Source: JBELHR01 sp049607205 (GTDB lineage Bacteria; Bacteroidota; Bacteroidia; Flavobacteriales; Flavobacteriaceae). Taken from it: a DNA stretch of 64,000 nucleotides. The notes under the pieces are model-generated. The model saw nothing but the letters and a program-made list of their open reading frames with translations, did no database searches and was not told the origin of the DNA. The translations under genes were made by a program, and so were the position numbers. The stretch covers positions 1 to 64,000 of the forward strand of contig JBMYWH010000003.1 in assembly GCA_049607205.1 (NCBI GenBank), written 5' to 3'. Position 1 is the stretch's first letter. Each line of letters begins with the position of its first letter. This document shows, piece by piece, positions 25,489-33,374 of the stretch.

Positions 25489-25719
25489 ATGGATACTCAA
25501 AAACACGTTTTAGTGTACACTGCCGACTCTGAGTTCATGGCTCAAAGAATCAATCAAAATTTAGCAGAGGAAAACATCGCTGCTTTATTAAAAGACAAGT
25601 ACGCAACTGACCTTAATGATGTTATCTTAGGAGGCCAGCCCGCCTCTGTAGACATCTTCGTTTACGAAGCAGACAACGATAAAGCAATTGCAATTATCAA
25701 AGAAATTATAAATTCATAA
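25489..25719 (+). CDS. DUF2007 domain protein (putative signal-transducing protein)
   Basis: A 76-residue protein of the DUF2007 family: a ferredoxin-like fold seen in VLVYTADSEFMAQRINQNLA, then a short strand that in this family follows GGQPASVDIFVYEADNDKA. It has no signal peptide and no catalytic residues. The family is described as a possible ligand-binding or signalling module related to the ACT/PII-like fold, with no established role. It ends 58 bases before tRNA-Arg. Confidence 0.85.
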   Translation: MDTQKHVLVYTADSEFMAQRINQNLAEENIAALLKDKYATDLNDVILGGQPASVDIFVYEADNDKAIAIIKEIINS

Positions 25720-25758
25720 TTTTTTCGTTTTTTTCTTTTTTAATTAAAGAATCAGTAG

Positions 25759-25766
25759 TATATTTG
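25759..25766 (+). promoter_or_regulatory. -7 promoter element of tRNA-Arg
   Basis: TATATTTG fits TAnnTTTG and lies 11 bases before the first base of the tRNA. Confidence 0.65.
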
Positions 25767-25777
25767 CACCCGCAAAA

Positions 25778-25851
25778 GGCCTCGTAGCATAACTGAATAG
25801 TGCACTTGATTACGGCTCAAGAGGTTGCAGGTTTGAATCCTGCCGAGGTCA
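25778..25851 (+). tRNA. tRNA-Arg (anticodon ACG)
   Basis: A complete cloverleaf: acceptor GGCCTCG pairs with CGAGGTC (one G-U), anticodon stem CTTGA/TCAAG with loop TTACGGC and anticodon ACG, and T arm GCAGG/CCTGC with loop TTTGAAT. The discriminator base is A and CCA is not encoded. It would read CGN arginine codons after A-to-I editing by TadA. It has its own promoter element and terminator. Confidence 0.96.
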
Positions 25852-25860
25852 CAAGAGAGC

Positions 25861-25893
25861 AAAACCGATAAAGGAAACTTTATCGGTTTTTTT
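25861..25893 (+). terminator. Intrinsic terminator of tRNA-Arg
   Basis: AAAACCGATAAAG (25861-25873) GAAA CTTTATCGGTTTT (25878-25890) plus three more T. A GNRA tetraloop caps a 13-bp stem. Confidence 0.93.
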
Positions 25894-25896
25894 ATG

Positions 25897-25939
25897 CCCA
25901 AAACCGAGCTCAAGCTTGCTTGAAAGTGAAGGTTTTGGG
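25897..25939. repeat. Branched inverted repeat at the head of the repeat region
   Basis: CCCAAAACC (25897-25905) pairs with GGTTTTGGG (25931-25939); inside it CAAGC (25911-25915) pairs with GCTTG (25918-25922). It follows the tRNA terminator by 3 bases and precedes the first 81-bp repeat by 6, so it may be part of the same element. Confidence 0.6.
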
Positions 25940-25945
25940 TATAAA

Positions 25946-26026
25946 AAAACCATATGCGTGAGCATATAAGTTTTGCTTTCGGAATTTTGATAAATGAGGA
26001 TATCCAATCCTGTCCTATCTATATCT
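25946..26026 (+). repeat. 81-bp structured repeat, copy 1
   Basis: First of three copies. The conserved core is TTTTGCTTTCGGAATTTTGA followed by TAAATGAGGATATCCAATCC. The left end forms a hairpin (ATATGC GTGA GCATAT, flanked by AAAAC/GTTTT). The right end can form AGGAT-N5-ATCCT. No reading frame runs through it. Copy 2 begins exactly 100 bases later. Confidence 0.85.
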
Positions 26027-26045
26027 CATGAAATACTTGACCATA

Positions 26046-26126
26046 CAAAACCCATCCGTGAGCATATAGGTTTGGCTTTCGGAATTTTGATAAATGAGGA
26101 TATCCAATCCTACCCTACCTATACCA
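26046..26126 (+). repeat. 81-bp structured repeat, copy 2
   Basis: Nearly identical to copy 1 over the core, in the same orientation and with an exact 100-base offset. The left hairpin is kept mainly by AAACC/GGTTT, while the inner stem is eroded (CATCC versus GCATA). The right AGGAT-N5-ATCCT pairing is intact. Confidence 0.85.
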
Positions 26127-26230
26127 ACTTACCTCAACAAAACACAAAGCTTTCAAATTAAGGTTTTAGCAATAAAAAAACATCACTCCCTAAATTCAAA
26201 ATCATAAAACAACTAGAAATACTTTATATT

Positions 26231-26279
26231 TGGTTATCATGTTATTAACCATAGCTTATGGCTGCGTTGTTTATAGCCA
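26231..26279 (+). repeat. Pair of imperfect hairpins before the orphan lipoprotein gene
   Basis: TGGTTA (26231-26236) pairs with TAACCA (26246-26251), and TGGCT (26259-26263) pairs with AGCCA (26275-26279); ATCTAAC follows at 26288-26294. The arrangement recalls folded recombination sites of gene cassettes, but a matching GTTRRRY partner was not found, so the nature of the site is open. Confidence 0.35.
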
Positions 26280-26300
26280 CACCAAAATCTAACTGTCAAA

Positions 26301-26864
26301 ATGAGAATCTTCCTAACTATATTACTTATAAGCCTTATTTCATGTAAACCCGAAATTGATCAAAATTATGATCTATTATATTCGGATGTTATTCAACAAT
26401 TTGTCTCGATGAAAGAGAATATTGCGAGTCGGCAGTATACTTACCGCAATATAGATGTAATAAGTGCATATAAACAGAATCCATTTCCAATCCCTTATAT
26501 CGCTCACACAATTGATTTGGATACTTTTTTACTTTTAAAGAAAGGTTCTCATTATCCATATAGGAAATTAATATCAAAGTTTCCTCAATTGGAAACTTGG
26601 GAGAGTAAACCTAAACCCATTCATTTTACAATTAAAAATGTTTATTTCGATTCAATTAAATTGGACTTTAAAAAAGTGGTTCCAAACAAGTACAACTCAG
26701 TTCCTACAAGTACAATGTTTATTACAAAACCACAAATACATCAAGATTCAATAATCTTTCTAATGGCTTCTAAACCTGGATTCCTTTTTGCACCTAATGT
26801 CTATGTATGTAAAGGGTTGAAAGGCTCAAACAAAGTTGATGTTATCGATCCAAAAGTTTGGTAA
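26301..26864 (+). CDS. Orphan hypothetical lipoprotein
   Basis: A 187-residue protein I cannot assign. The N-terminus MRIFLTILLISLISCKPEID is a lipoprotein signal with Cys15 at the lipobox. The mature part is AT-rich in coding, rich in Ile, Lys, Tyr and Asn, with a central KFPQLETWESKPKPIHFTIK stretch and a final VYVCKGLKGSNKVDVIDP, and no catalytic motif. It lies between repeat copies 2 and 3 beside a tRNA gene, with no neighbours on its operon, which suggests an acquired single-gene cassette. Confidence 0.65.
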   Translation: MRIFLTILLISLISCKPEIDQNYDLLYSDVIQQFVSMKENIASRQYTYRNIDVISAYKQNPFPIPYIAHTIDLDTFLLLKKGSHYPYRKLISKFPQLETWESKPKPIHFTIKNVYFDSIKLDFKKVVPNKYNSVPTSTMFITKPQIHQDSIIFLMASKPGFLFAPNVYVCKGLKGSNKVDVIDPKVW

Positions 26865-26886
26865 CTCACCTTTATGTAAAGTCAAA

Positions 26887-26967
26887 TAAAATACATGCAT
26901 TAGCATAAAGGTTTTGCTTTCGGAATTTTGATAAAACAGGATATGTAATCCTGTCCTACCTATACCA
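26887..26967 (+). repeat. 81-bp structured repeat, copy 3
   Basis: Same orientation as copies 1 and 2, 23 bases after the orphan gene. The left hairpin is ATGC ATTA GCAT, with a different loop, and the right one is extended to ACAGGAT-N5-ATCCTGT; the loop differs from copy 1 (ATGTA versus ATCCA) while the stem is conserved. A short look-alike (gagtttcgcattttgata, 27015-27032) follows downstream. The 292 bases between the orphan gene and the acylase hold nothing else recognisable. Confidence 0.83.
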
Positions 26968-27156
26968 ACCCCTCCCTCTATTAACCATTCCTCAATCTCA
27001 TTTTATTCTTGACTGAGTTTCGCATTTTGATATCCTGAGCTTGTTAAATTCGCTTTTTTTAAGATCTAACTCAAGGATAAATTTTTACTGATTGTAGTTT
27101 AAACCTGATTTTGAATTCGTTTGAAAATTATCGATATTCACCTGAAAAATAAACCT

Positions 27157-29358
27157 ATGTCCAGAATACCCCTAGTTCTCTTGGCACTTATCATTTTTAG
27201 TTGCACAAGTGAATCCAAAACAATTGAAGAACAACGCTGGGAACAGCATGCCGCAAACACAGAAATCATAAGAGACGACTTCGGTGTACCACACATCTAT
27301 GGTAAATCCGATGCCGATGCGGTTTTTGGCTTACTCTATGCCCAATGCGAGGATGATTTCAACCGTGTAGAGCGCAATTATATTTGGGCCATTGGACGTC
27401 TGGCAGAAGTTGAAGGCGAATCCGCTTTATACAGTGATTTAAGGGCCAATCTTTACATGACTACTGAAGAAGCAATCGAAAATTACAACCAATCACCTCA
27501 GTGGTTACAGGAACTATGCGTGGCTTTTGCCGACGGGGTAAATTACTACCTAGAGACGCATCCCGAAGTAAAACCAAAACTTATCACACACTTTGAACCT
27601 TGGATGCCGATGTACTTCAGCGAAGGGTCTATTGGTGGAGATATCGAACGAGTATCCACTAAAAAAATCAAAGATTTTTACGATAAAAGCGCAACATCCC
27701 TTGCGGTAAATGATGGTTTAATCAGACTGAAAGACGATGAGCCGAGAGGATCCAATGGATTCGCTATTGCTGGACAAAAAACTAAGTCAGGAAATGCCAT
27801 GTTACTAATCAACCCACATACCTCTTTCTTTTTCCGTGGTGAAGTACATGTTGTAAGTGAAGAAGGATTAAACGCTTATGGAGCGGTAACTTGGGGACAG
27901 TTTTTCGTCTACCAAGGTTTCAATGAAAAAACAGGGTGGATGCATACCTCAACAGGAACAGATATTATCGATGAATTTGAGGAAAGCATTCACAAACAAA
28001 ACTCAAAAACTACATACCGTTATGGAGATCGGTACAAAGCAATGGATTCCATTGCAGTAAATCTCAAGTACAAAGATGGTGAAGACCTGAAGGAAAGACA
28101 ATTTATGACCTATCGAACCCATCATGGACCGATTACTCATGCCAATGGAGACAAATGGGTCAGCACCGCCCTAATGTGGAGCCCTATAAAGGCTCTGGAA
28201 CAATCTTTTACGAGAACAAAACAATCCAATCACGAGGAATTTTATAAGATGATGGATATCAGAACCAATTCCTCTAACAATACTGTCTATGCAGATGCAG
28301 ACGGTACTATAGCTTATTACCACGGAAACTTCATTCCGAAGAGGGATGTCAAGTATGACTATACTAAACCTGTCGATGGGAGTAATCCAGAAACCGACTG
28401 GCAAGGTCTACACCCTCTTAAGGACAATATACTCGTTTTGAACCCACCCAATGGTTGGATACAGAACTGTAATTCAACGCCATTTACCAGTGCCTTGCAA
28501 TACAGCCCGAAACCAGAAGATTACCCGAACTATATGACTTCTTTTCCCGAAAACTTCAGAGGTATTCATGCTATTTCCCTACTAAGTCAAGCTGAGGACT
28601 TAACTTTAGATGGTTTAATCGAATTAGCATATGACTCCTACCTTCCGGGAGCAGATCAGCTTATAAGTGGCTTATTGGACGCAGCAGACAAGGCCCCTGT
28701 TCAAACGGCCGAAGCTCAGGAAGCAATAAACCTTTTAAGAGATTGGGACTTTAGGGTAAGTGAGACCTCTATAGGTATGACCTTAGCAGATTTTTATCTT
28801 AAAGCATATTATCGATCTGAGAAAATCCCTAGACAAAGTGGCAATAAACGCATCACCCGATTAGGCCGATTCAAATATATGAGCGAAACCGCTTCAGCAG
28901 AGGAGCGTTTGACAGTGTTTCAGACGGCTTTAGAGAAACTTAAATCAGACTTTGGGTCATGGCAAACCCCTTGGGGTGAATACAACAGGTACCAAAGAAA
29001 TGACGGAGCCATCAACCAATCCTTTGATGATGAGAAACCTAGTTTACCTGTAGGAATGGCCTCAGGTTCATGGGGTGCCCTAGCCTCTTTTGGTACACGG
29101 TTTGGTGAAGATACCAAGCGTCAATATGGAACTGCAGGTAATAGCTTTGTTGCTGTAGTGGAATTCGGAGATAAAGTGAGAGCAAAATCTATGCTCGCCG
29201 GAGGACAGAGTGGTGATCCTGAATCCCCACACTTCGATGATCAGGCTCAGCCCTATGCTGATGCAAAATTTAAGGAAGTTGCCTTTTATCGAGAAGACGT
29301 GGAGCAAAGAGCAGCATCAAAATATCATCCAGGAAAAGAATCTTTAATGGAGGAATAA
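27157..29358 (+). CDS. Penicillin acylase family N-terminal-nucleophile hydrolase, lipoprotein
   Basis: A 733-residue secreted amidase of the penicillin G / acyl-homoserine-lactone acylase family. The start is set at the ATG giving MSRIPLVLLALIIFSCTSES, a lipoprotein signal with Cys16; 12 upstream codons from a TTG are less likely. The alpha-chain part starts IIRDDFGVPHIYGKSDADA. Autocatalytic cleavage should occur before Ser199 in PRGSNGFAIAG, which becomes the N-terminal nucleophile. The beta-chain includes the oxyanion and binding segments NPHTSFFFRGEVHVV and TSSN-like DIRTNSSNNTVYADADG. Substrate unknown: cephalosporin, aculeacin or acyl-homoserine lactones are all possible. It stands alone with its own terminator. 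Confidence 0.92.
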   Translation: MSRIPLVLLALIIFSCTSESKTIEEQRWEQHAANTEIIRDDFGVPHIYGKSDADAVFGLLYAQCEDDFNRVERNYIWAIGRLAEVEGESALYSDLRANLYMTTEEAIENYNQSPQWLQELCVAFADGVNYYLETHPEVKPKLITHFEPWMPMYFSEGSIGGDIERVSTKKIKDFYDKSATSLAVNDGLIRLKDDEPRGSNGFAIAGQKTKSGNAMLLINPHTSFFFRGEVHVVSEEGLNAYGAVTWGQFFVYQGFNEKTGWMHTSTGTDIIDEFEESIHKQNSKTTYRYGDRYKAMDSIAVNLKYKDGEDLKERQFMTYRTHHGPITHANGDKWVSTALMWSPIKALEQSFTRTKQSNHEEFYKMMDIRTNSSNNTVYADADGTIAYYHGNFIPKRDVKYDYTKPVDGSNPETDWQGLHPLKDNILVLNPPNGWIQNCNSTPFTSALQYSPKPEDYPNYMTSFPENFRGIHAISLLSQAEDLTLDGLIELAYDSYLPGADQLISGLLDAADKAPVQTAEAQEAINLLRDWDFRVSETSIGMTLADFYLKAYYRSEKIPRQSGNKRITRLGRFKYMSETASAEERLTVFQTALEKLKSDFGSWQTPWGEYNRYQRNDGAINQSFDDEKPSLPVGMASGSWGALASFGTRFGEDTKRQYGTAGNSFVAVVEFGDKVRAKSMLAGGQSGDPESPHFDDQAQPYADAKFKEVAFYREDVEQRAASKYHPGKESLMEE

Positions 29359-29370
29359 CTAATAAATCAT

Positions 29371-29397
29371 AAGCCTAAACGTAAGTTTAGGCTTTTT
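29371..29397 (+). terminator. Intrinsic terminator of the acylase gene
   Basis: AAGCCTAAAC (29371-29380) GTAA GTTTAGGCTT (29385-29394) then TTT. Confidence 0.9.
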
Positions 29398-29452
29398 CAT
29401 TTTGATTCATTTGTACTTGCTACTCGCATCACGATTCCTTGCGATCCGGTAG

Positions 29453-29761
29453 GTACTCTTAATCTATACACGTTTTAAATCATCCATATGCTTCATAACC
29501 CCCTTCAAATGTATCTATAGTCAAATAGATGATTCAGGGAAATACTACGCCTCTCAATTATTCAATAGAATGTACCAACAAGTTATCGATCAACGTAAAA
29601 AGAGTTCCTATACCGTATTTCAAAGAGAGTCCTATTTATTTAACTTCGAAACAGACCACATAGAACAAATCCAGTACCAATGGAAGGAAAAAGGTCAAAC
29701 CGCCTTAAACAGAGTGGACTATAACCCTGAGTTCTGGAAGAATTTCCATCAAAACAACTAA
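29453..29761 (+). pseudogene. Remnant of a larger gene, C-terminal part only
   Basis: The frame is open from 29453 after a TAG at 29450-29452 and ends at 29761. The downstream two-thirds look protein-like: YSQIDDSGKYYASQLFNRMY then VFQRESYLFNFETDHIEQIQ and NPEFWKNFHQNN, an end of the kind seen in carboxypeptidase-like-regulatory proteins. No usable start codon precedes the conserved-looking part except the ATG at 29570, which would leave only 63 residues. I interpret it as the truncated tail of a deleted gene. It overlaps the convergent gene by 4 bases. Confidence 0.5.
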
Positions 29762-30525
29762 GTCTTCTCCATTCCCTTATTAAACTCATCGGCATACTCA
29801 AACATATACAATTGCACGGTTGCACTGCTCTCGCCTTTGCTCAGTAGCTTCACGAAATCCGGCTTTGAGACAAGAAAATAAATAAACTGTCCCAGATGCT
29901 CCTTTTTCACCTTCAACACCTGAACAATATAGTCAGAGTAGGCCATAAAAATTTGATCGTAAACCTTAGTTTCTTGTTCTAGGGCTACTAATTTTTTAAG
30001 TCTCTTAGTCCTGCCATTCAACTTATTAAGCAATGCTTCAACATTTATCCCTCCTCCTAGAATTCCAAGTAAATGTATTGCCTTGAAATCACCTGCCATT
30101 CTCAAACGTCTTTCGTTGGGAGATAGGGCCATGGGAAACTCATCAATTAAGCCTAAAGAAATAGAGTTGACGTTTTCATTTCCAAACAAAAAGACTTCAT
30201 CTAATGTATCATATTGTCCTGTAAGGTCAACTTTAAAACTTCCCTGAGATATAATTTCCTGATTTACAATAAGAGGATGCAAAGCCTTATAAGAAATATG
30301 AGAAACAATGATAGAATCACCAAGTTGAGCCTGAATTTGATACAGACCATTCTCATCAGAAATAAAGTTCTTTGATTGAGTCTTATTTCTAACAACTGCA
30401 CCTTTTATAAGGGAATCACCATCCTTTAACCTTATATCAACTAGACTGTTTTCATTTTGCGCAAGCGTGACACCCCATGAAGACAAACACAGAAATAATA
30501 AAACATGAATTTTGCAATCTCTCAT
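29758..30525 (-). CDS. Carboxypeptidase-like regulatory domain protein, exported
   Basis: A 255-residue periplasmic or outer-membrane protein. The start is placed at the ATG giving MRDCKIHVLLFLCLSSWG, a good Sec signal; a TTG 9 codons upstream is possible. After it comes a CarboxypepD_reg-like beta-sandwich (GDSLIKGAVVRNKTQ to ENGLYQIQAQLGDSIIVSHI). The C-terminal half is a helical region with SPNERRLR, then LNKLNGRTKRLKKL and VKLLSKGE. This half is shared with the 253-residue gene at 36744-37505, so the two are paralogues. Function unknown, possibly envelope maintenance. Confidence 0.82.
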   Translation of the reverse strand: MRDCKIHVLLFLCLSSWGVTLAQNENSLVDIRLKDGDSLIKGAVVRNKTQSKNFISDENGLYQIQAQLGDSIIVSHISYKALHPLIVNQEIISQGSFKVDLTGQYDTLDEVFLFGNENVNSISLGLIDEFPMALSPNERRLRMAGDFKAIHLLGILGGGINVEALLNKLNGRTKRLKKLVALEQETKVYDQIFMAYSDYIVQVLKVKKEHLGQFIYFLVSKPDFVKLLSKGESSATVQLYMFEYADEFNKGMEKT

Positions 30526-30654
30526 AACAACTTTTGATAAACAGACTAACAATATAGTTTATTCCATCTTAAACTACCTTAAGATTCTTTCTTAAACTAT
30601 CTTATACCTCCCGAACTTAAAGAGTCCGCATCTTTGTAGCACCAAAATTAAGTA

Positions 30655-31119
30655 ATGATAAAAAACACAATTTTGGCAGGTTTAACGCTACTAATTATGG
30701 CTTCCTGCTCACACACTAAAAAACAAGAAACAATGATCGCTACAGAAAAACAACAAATCGAAAAATTACTAGAGGTATACAAAGAATCTTTAAACAGCTC
30801 TGATGCAGTTTTGGCCACCAGCCTTTATACTAAAGATGGGATTTTCATGCCCACGCAAGCTCCAAGTGGAATTGGACAGGATGGAATACTGAATTCTTAT
30901 AATTTTGTCTTTTCTCAAATTCAGTTGAATGTAGAATTCTTTATAGAAGAAATTCAAGTAGAAGGTGATATGGCCTTTGCGGTAACCAATTCAAAAGGAA
31001 CCGTAAAAATCCATGCAAACGGACAGGAAGTTCCCGAAGAAAATAGAGAGTTATTTGTATTCGAAAAAGTAAACGGAAACTGGCTTATTTCAAAATACAT
31101 GTTTAATAAAACCAAGTAA
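30655..31119 (+). CDS. SnoaL / DUF4440-like small lipoprotein
   Basis: 154 residues. Lipoprotein signal with Cys18 in LLIMASCSHT. The domain after residue 35 is a cone-shaped NTF2-like fold: helix IEKLLEVYKESLNSSDAVLA, strands with LYTKDGIFMPTQAPSGIGQ, and the last strands VKIHANGQEVPEENRELFVF. SgcJ/EcaC-like members of this fold bind or isomerise small hydrophobic ligands. The real substrate cannot be told. It is convergent with arsA across a two-way terminator. Confidence 0.82.
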   Translation: MIKNTILAGLTLLIMASCSHTKKQETMIATEKQQIEKLLEVYKESLNSSDAVLATSLYTKDGIFMPTQAPSGIGQDGILNSYNFVFSQIQLNVEFFIEEIQVEGDMAFAVTNSKGTVKIHANGQEVPEENRELFVFEKVNGNWLISKYMFNKTK

Positions 31120-31128
31120 CCTTAATAA

Positions 31129-31162
31129 AAAACAGCTCCCAAACTTATTGAGAGCTGTTTTT
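31129..31162. terminator. Bidirectional intrinsic terminator
   Basis: AAAACAGCTC (31129-31138) pairs with GAGCTGTTTT (31152-31161); T-run on the plus strand, A-run on the other side. It serves the convergent SnoaL-like gene and arsA. Confidence 0.82.
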
Positions 31163-31165
31163 ATT

Positions 31166-32923
31166 TTAAATCAAGGTTGGCAAGATCGGATTCTCCACCC
31201 TAAAAGGCACTCCGAACACATTGTCACTCAGACCAGACTTAATCCCATTTATCTGTTCTATCTCATTGGAGGCTTTTGCCTTTAAAAGCGGGTCTTTGAT
31301 TCCCTTAACTTCCGAAAGTGTTTGATTCACAACCCAAGCAAATGGACGAATTAAAGCGCGATTCAAATCCTTTTGTAAATCATCAGCTTCATTAATAGGC
31401 GTTTGCTCAGGAAGGGTTACAATAATAATTTTAGCAAAATCAGGCTTCTGAAGTTCCATATACGGAGTGGTGATATGATTGGCCATCACCGTACTAGAAT
31501 TCATAACCTCATTGTGATAACTCCCTGTAGTATCTAATAATAACAAGGTATGGCCCGTAGGAGCTGTATCCATGATAACGAATTGACGTTTTGCTTTTCT
31601 GATTGCTGCGCCAAAACCTAAGAACACCGCAATCTCCTCAGTACATGGGGATCTTAGATCTTCTCTTAACTGGGCGATCTCCTCAGGAGTTTTTCCTGCA
31701 CTTTTCTTAGCCACCATACGATCTACATAACGTTCCGTTTCCACTTTCGGGTCAATTTTCTGAACCTCCAGCGTGTCTGGCAGACTCTCCATCGTTCCTA
31801 TAAAATTATCAATATGAGCCGCAGGATCTGTAGTAGTGAGAAGAACTGGATGCCCTCGTTGCGCTAATTTCACTGCTAAAGTAGAGGCAATAATAGTTTT
31901 ACCAACACCGCCTTTTCCCATGGTCATAATAAGCCCCGACCCCTTGCTTTCAAACTGTGAGACTAAAGCATCTAAATCAGGAAGATTCTCTTGTTTGGAA
32001 TCATCTTCTGCTACATAAATTTCTTTAGTAATTAGTTCTTGAAGACCCTGGTCAAAAATGGACTCAAGCTTTTCTACACCGAGTACATTATAAGGTAAAA
32101 GAGGAAAATTAAAATGATCCATAGTTTGAAGGTTCTCAGGAATGTTTTCAAGTCCTTTTAAAGCATTCGCCTCCATCTTCAATGCAAAATCATCCGAGCG
32201 ATCCACTGCGTGAAACACTCCATTTATAATTAGCTTTTGATTCGACAAACCAATATCCAATAATTCCTCCTTAGTCTTGGAAGCTTCAAACAGCGAGGTC
32301 TGATCCGTTCTACTGACTAAAAACATCGTAGTCAATGAAGGGTCCTTCAAGCTTTCAACCACATCATAATATCGTCCCTTACAATCTTGAAGTCCCGTTT
32401 CAGGACGAATACATGAGGCCCCGTTAGGATGGTCTTCTAAATATCCTCCCCAAGCGGCAGGTAACTCTAACAACCTAAGAGTATGTCCTGTAGGAGCTGT
32501 ATCAAAAATAATATGATCATAACTACGCTCTTCGGCATCCCCTGCAACATAACGTGAAAACTCATCAAAAGAGGCAATTTCCACCGTACAAGCCCCTGAA
32601 AGTTCTTCCTCTACCTTTTGATATTCTAAAGAACCGATGGCAGAACTTAAACTATCCAGAACCTTAGCTCTATATTTTTTTGCAACGATCTCTGGTATAA
32701 TATTCATCACCTCTAGATTAGATAACTTAGGATGAGAAGAAACCTCATCCGTCACATTCATCTCCAATACGTCTGATAAATTACTTGCTGGATCGGTACA
32801 AATCAATAAAACTTTCTTTCCCTTTTTAGCTAAATTAACCGCCGTAGCACAGGCCATAGTTGTTTTTCCTACTCCACCCTTTCCGGTAAAAAAAACAAAT
32901 TTAGTGTCGGTATTGAATTCCAT
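31166..32923 (-). CDS. arsA: ArsA-type tandem ATPase with the metalloid-binding cysteines
   Basis: Two homologous ATPase halves in one 585-residue protein. The first P-loop is GKGGVGKT (residues 14-21), the second GKGGVGKT (337-344). Signature DTAPTGHT occurs in both halves. The cysteines that bind As(III)/Sb(III) in E. coli ArsA (113, 172, 422) have clear counterparts here: Cys112 in LSGACTVEIASF, Cys171 in NGASCIRP and Cys427 in RSPCTEEIAVF. So metalloid-stimulated ATPase activity is expected, driving efflux with ArsB or Acr3. None of the other ars genes (arsB, acr3, arsC, arsD, arsR) is in the window. A 98-residue coiled-coil protein is encoded 6 bases upstream in the same operon. Confidence 0.92.
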   Translation of the reverse strand: MEFNTDTKFVFFTGKGGVGKTTMACATAVNLAKKGKKVLLICTDPASNLSDVLEMNVTDEVSSHPKLSNLEVMNIIPEIVAKKYRAKVLDSLSSAIGSLEYQKVEEELSGACTVEIASFDEFSRYVAGDAEERSYDHIIFDTAPTGHTLRLLELPAAWGGYLEDHPNGASCIRPETGLQDCKGRYYDVVESLKDPSLTTMFLVSRTDQTSLFEASKTKEELLDIGLSNQKLIINGVFHAVDRSDDFALKMEANALKGLENIPENLQTMDHFNFPLLPYNVLGVEKLESIFDQGLQELITKEIYVAEDDSKQENLPDLDALVSQFESKGSGLIMTMGKGGVGKTIIASTLAVKLAQRGHPVLLTTTDPAAHIDNFIGTMESLPDTLEVQKIDPKVETERYVDRMVAKKSAGKTPEEIAQLREDLRSPCTEEIAVFLGFGAAIRKAKRQFVIMDTAPTGHTLLLLDTTGSYHNEVMNSSTVMANHITTPYMELQKPDFAKIIIVTLPEQTPINEADDLQKDLNRALIRPFAWVVNQTLSEVKGIKDPLLKAKASNEIEQINGIKSGLSDNVFGVPFRVENPILPTLI

Positions 32924-32929
32924 AGTATC

Positions 32930-33226
32930 TTATTTTTCCGGTTTTTCAAATAAATTTGAAAGCTTATCAAAGCCTTCCATAAAGGAAGATGAAGCGTCAA
33001 AAAACACTTTTTTCATATGATCAAATTGGTCATGTGAGCTATCTTTTAGGTCCTCATATTTCTGTTCCAAGTCTGATTTCTGATCCTCCAATTGGGCAAT
33101 TTGATCGGCATACTTCACTTTTAAACCATCTCCAGCTTCTTTACTTTTAATCTTTAAAAGTTGAATTTTATCCGCTATGGTATCTATAGCTTGATTTGCC
33201 TTTTCTTTTGCTGTATCTCTATCCAT
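32930..33226 (-). CDS. Coiled-coil protein, operon partner of arsA
   Basis: A 98-residue soluble protein without signal peptide. Residues 5-70 have heptad-like spacing (ANQAIDTIADKIQLLKIK, then QIAQLEDQKSDLEQKYEDL), predicting a long helical hairpin or coiled coil. The last 25 residues (FDASSSFMEGFDKLSNLFE) are amphipathic. I do not recognise a family; it resembles stress-related coiled-coil proteins in composition only. It is the first gene of an arsA operon, 6 bases from the ATG of arsA. Confidence 0.72.
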   Translation of the reverse strand: MDRDTAKEKANQAIDTIADKIQLLKIKSKEAGDGLKVKYADQIAQLEDQKSDLEQKYEDLKDSSHDQFDHMKKVFFDASSSFMEGFDKLSNLFEKPEK

Positions 33227-33374
33227 AAAATCTGATTTTTGACTTACCTAAAGATAATCAATATAGAAGAAGCCTCCAAGCTCTTAAAACTTGTTAAGAA
33301 AAAATCAAAAAAGATTACCCTCTTTCAATTTTTTAAAAAAATCCGTATCTTCAAGTAAAATTAAACACAATCAC

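Noticed and set aside
25946..26967. CRISPR array
   Set aside because: Only three long copies at unequal distances (100 and 841 bases), each with internal hairpins, and no cas genes.
25778..27120. Integrative element inserted in tRNA-Arg
   Set aside because: The tRNA is intact, no integrase is present, and I found no duplicate of its 3' end downstream; AATCCTG inside the repeats is too short a match.
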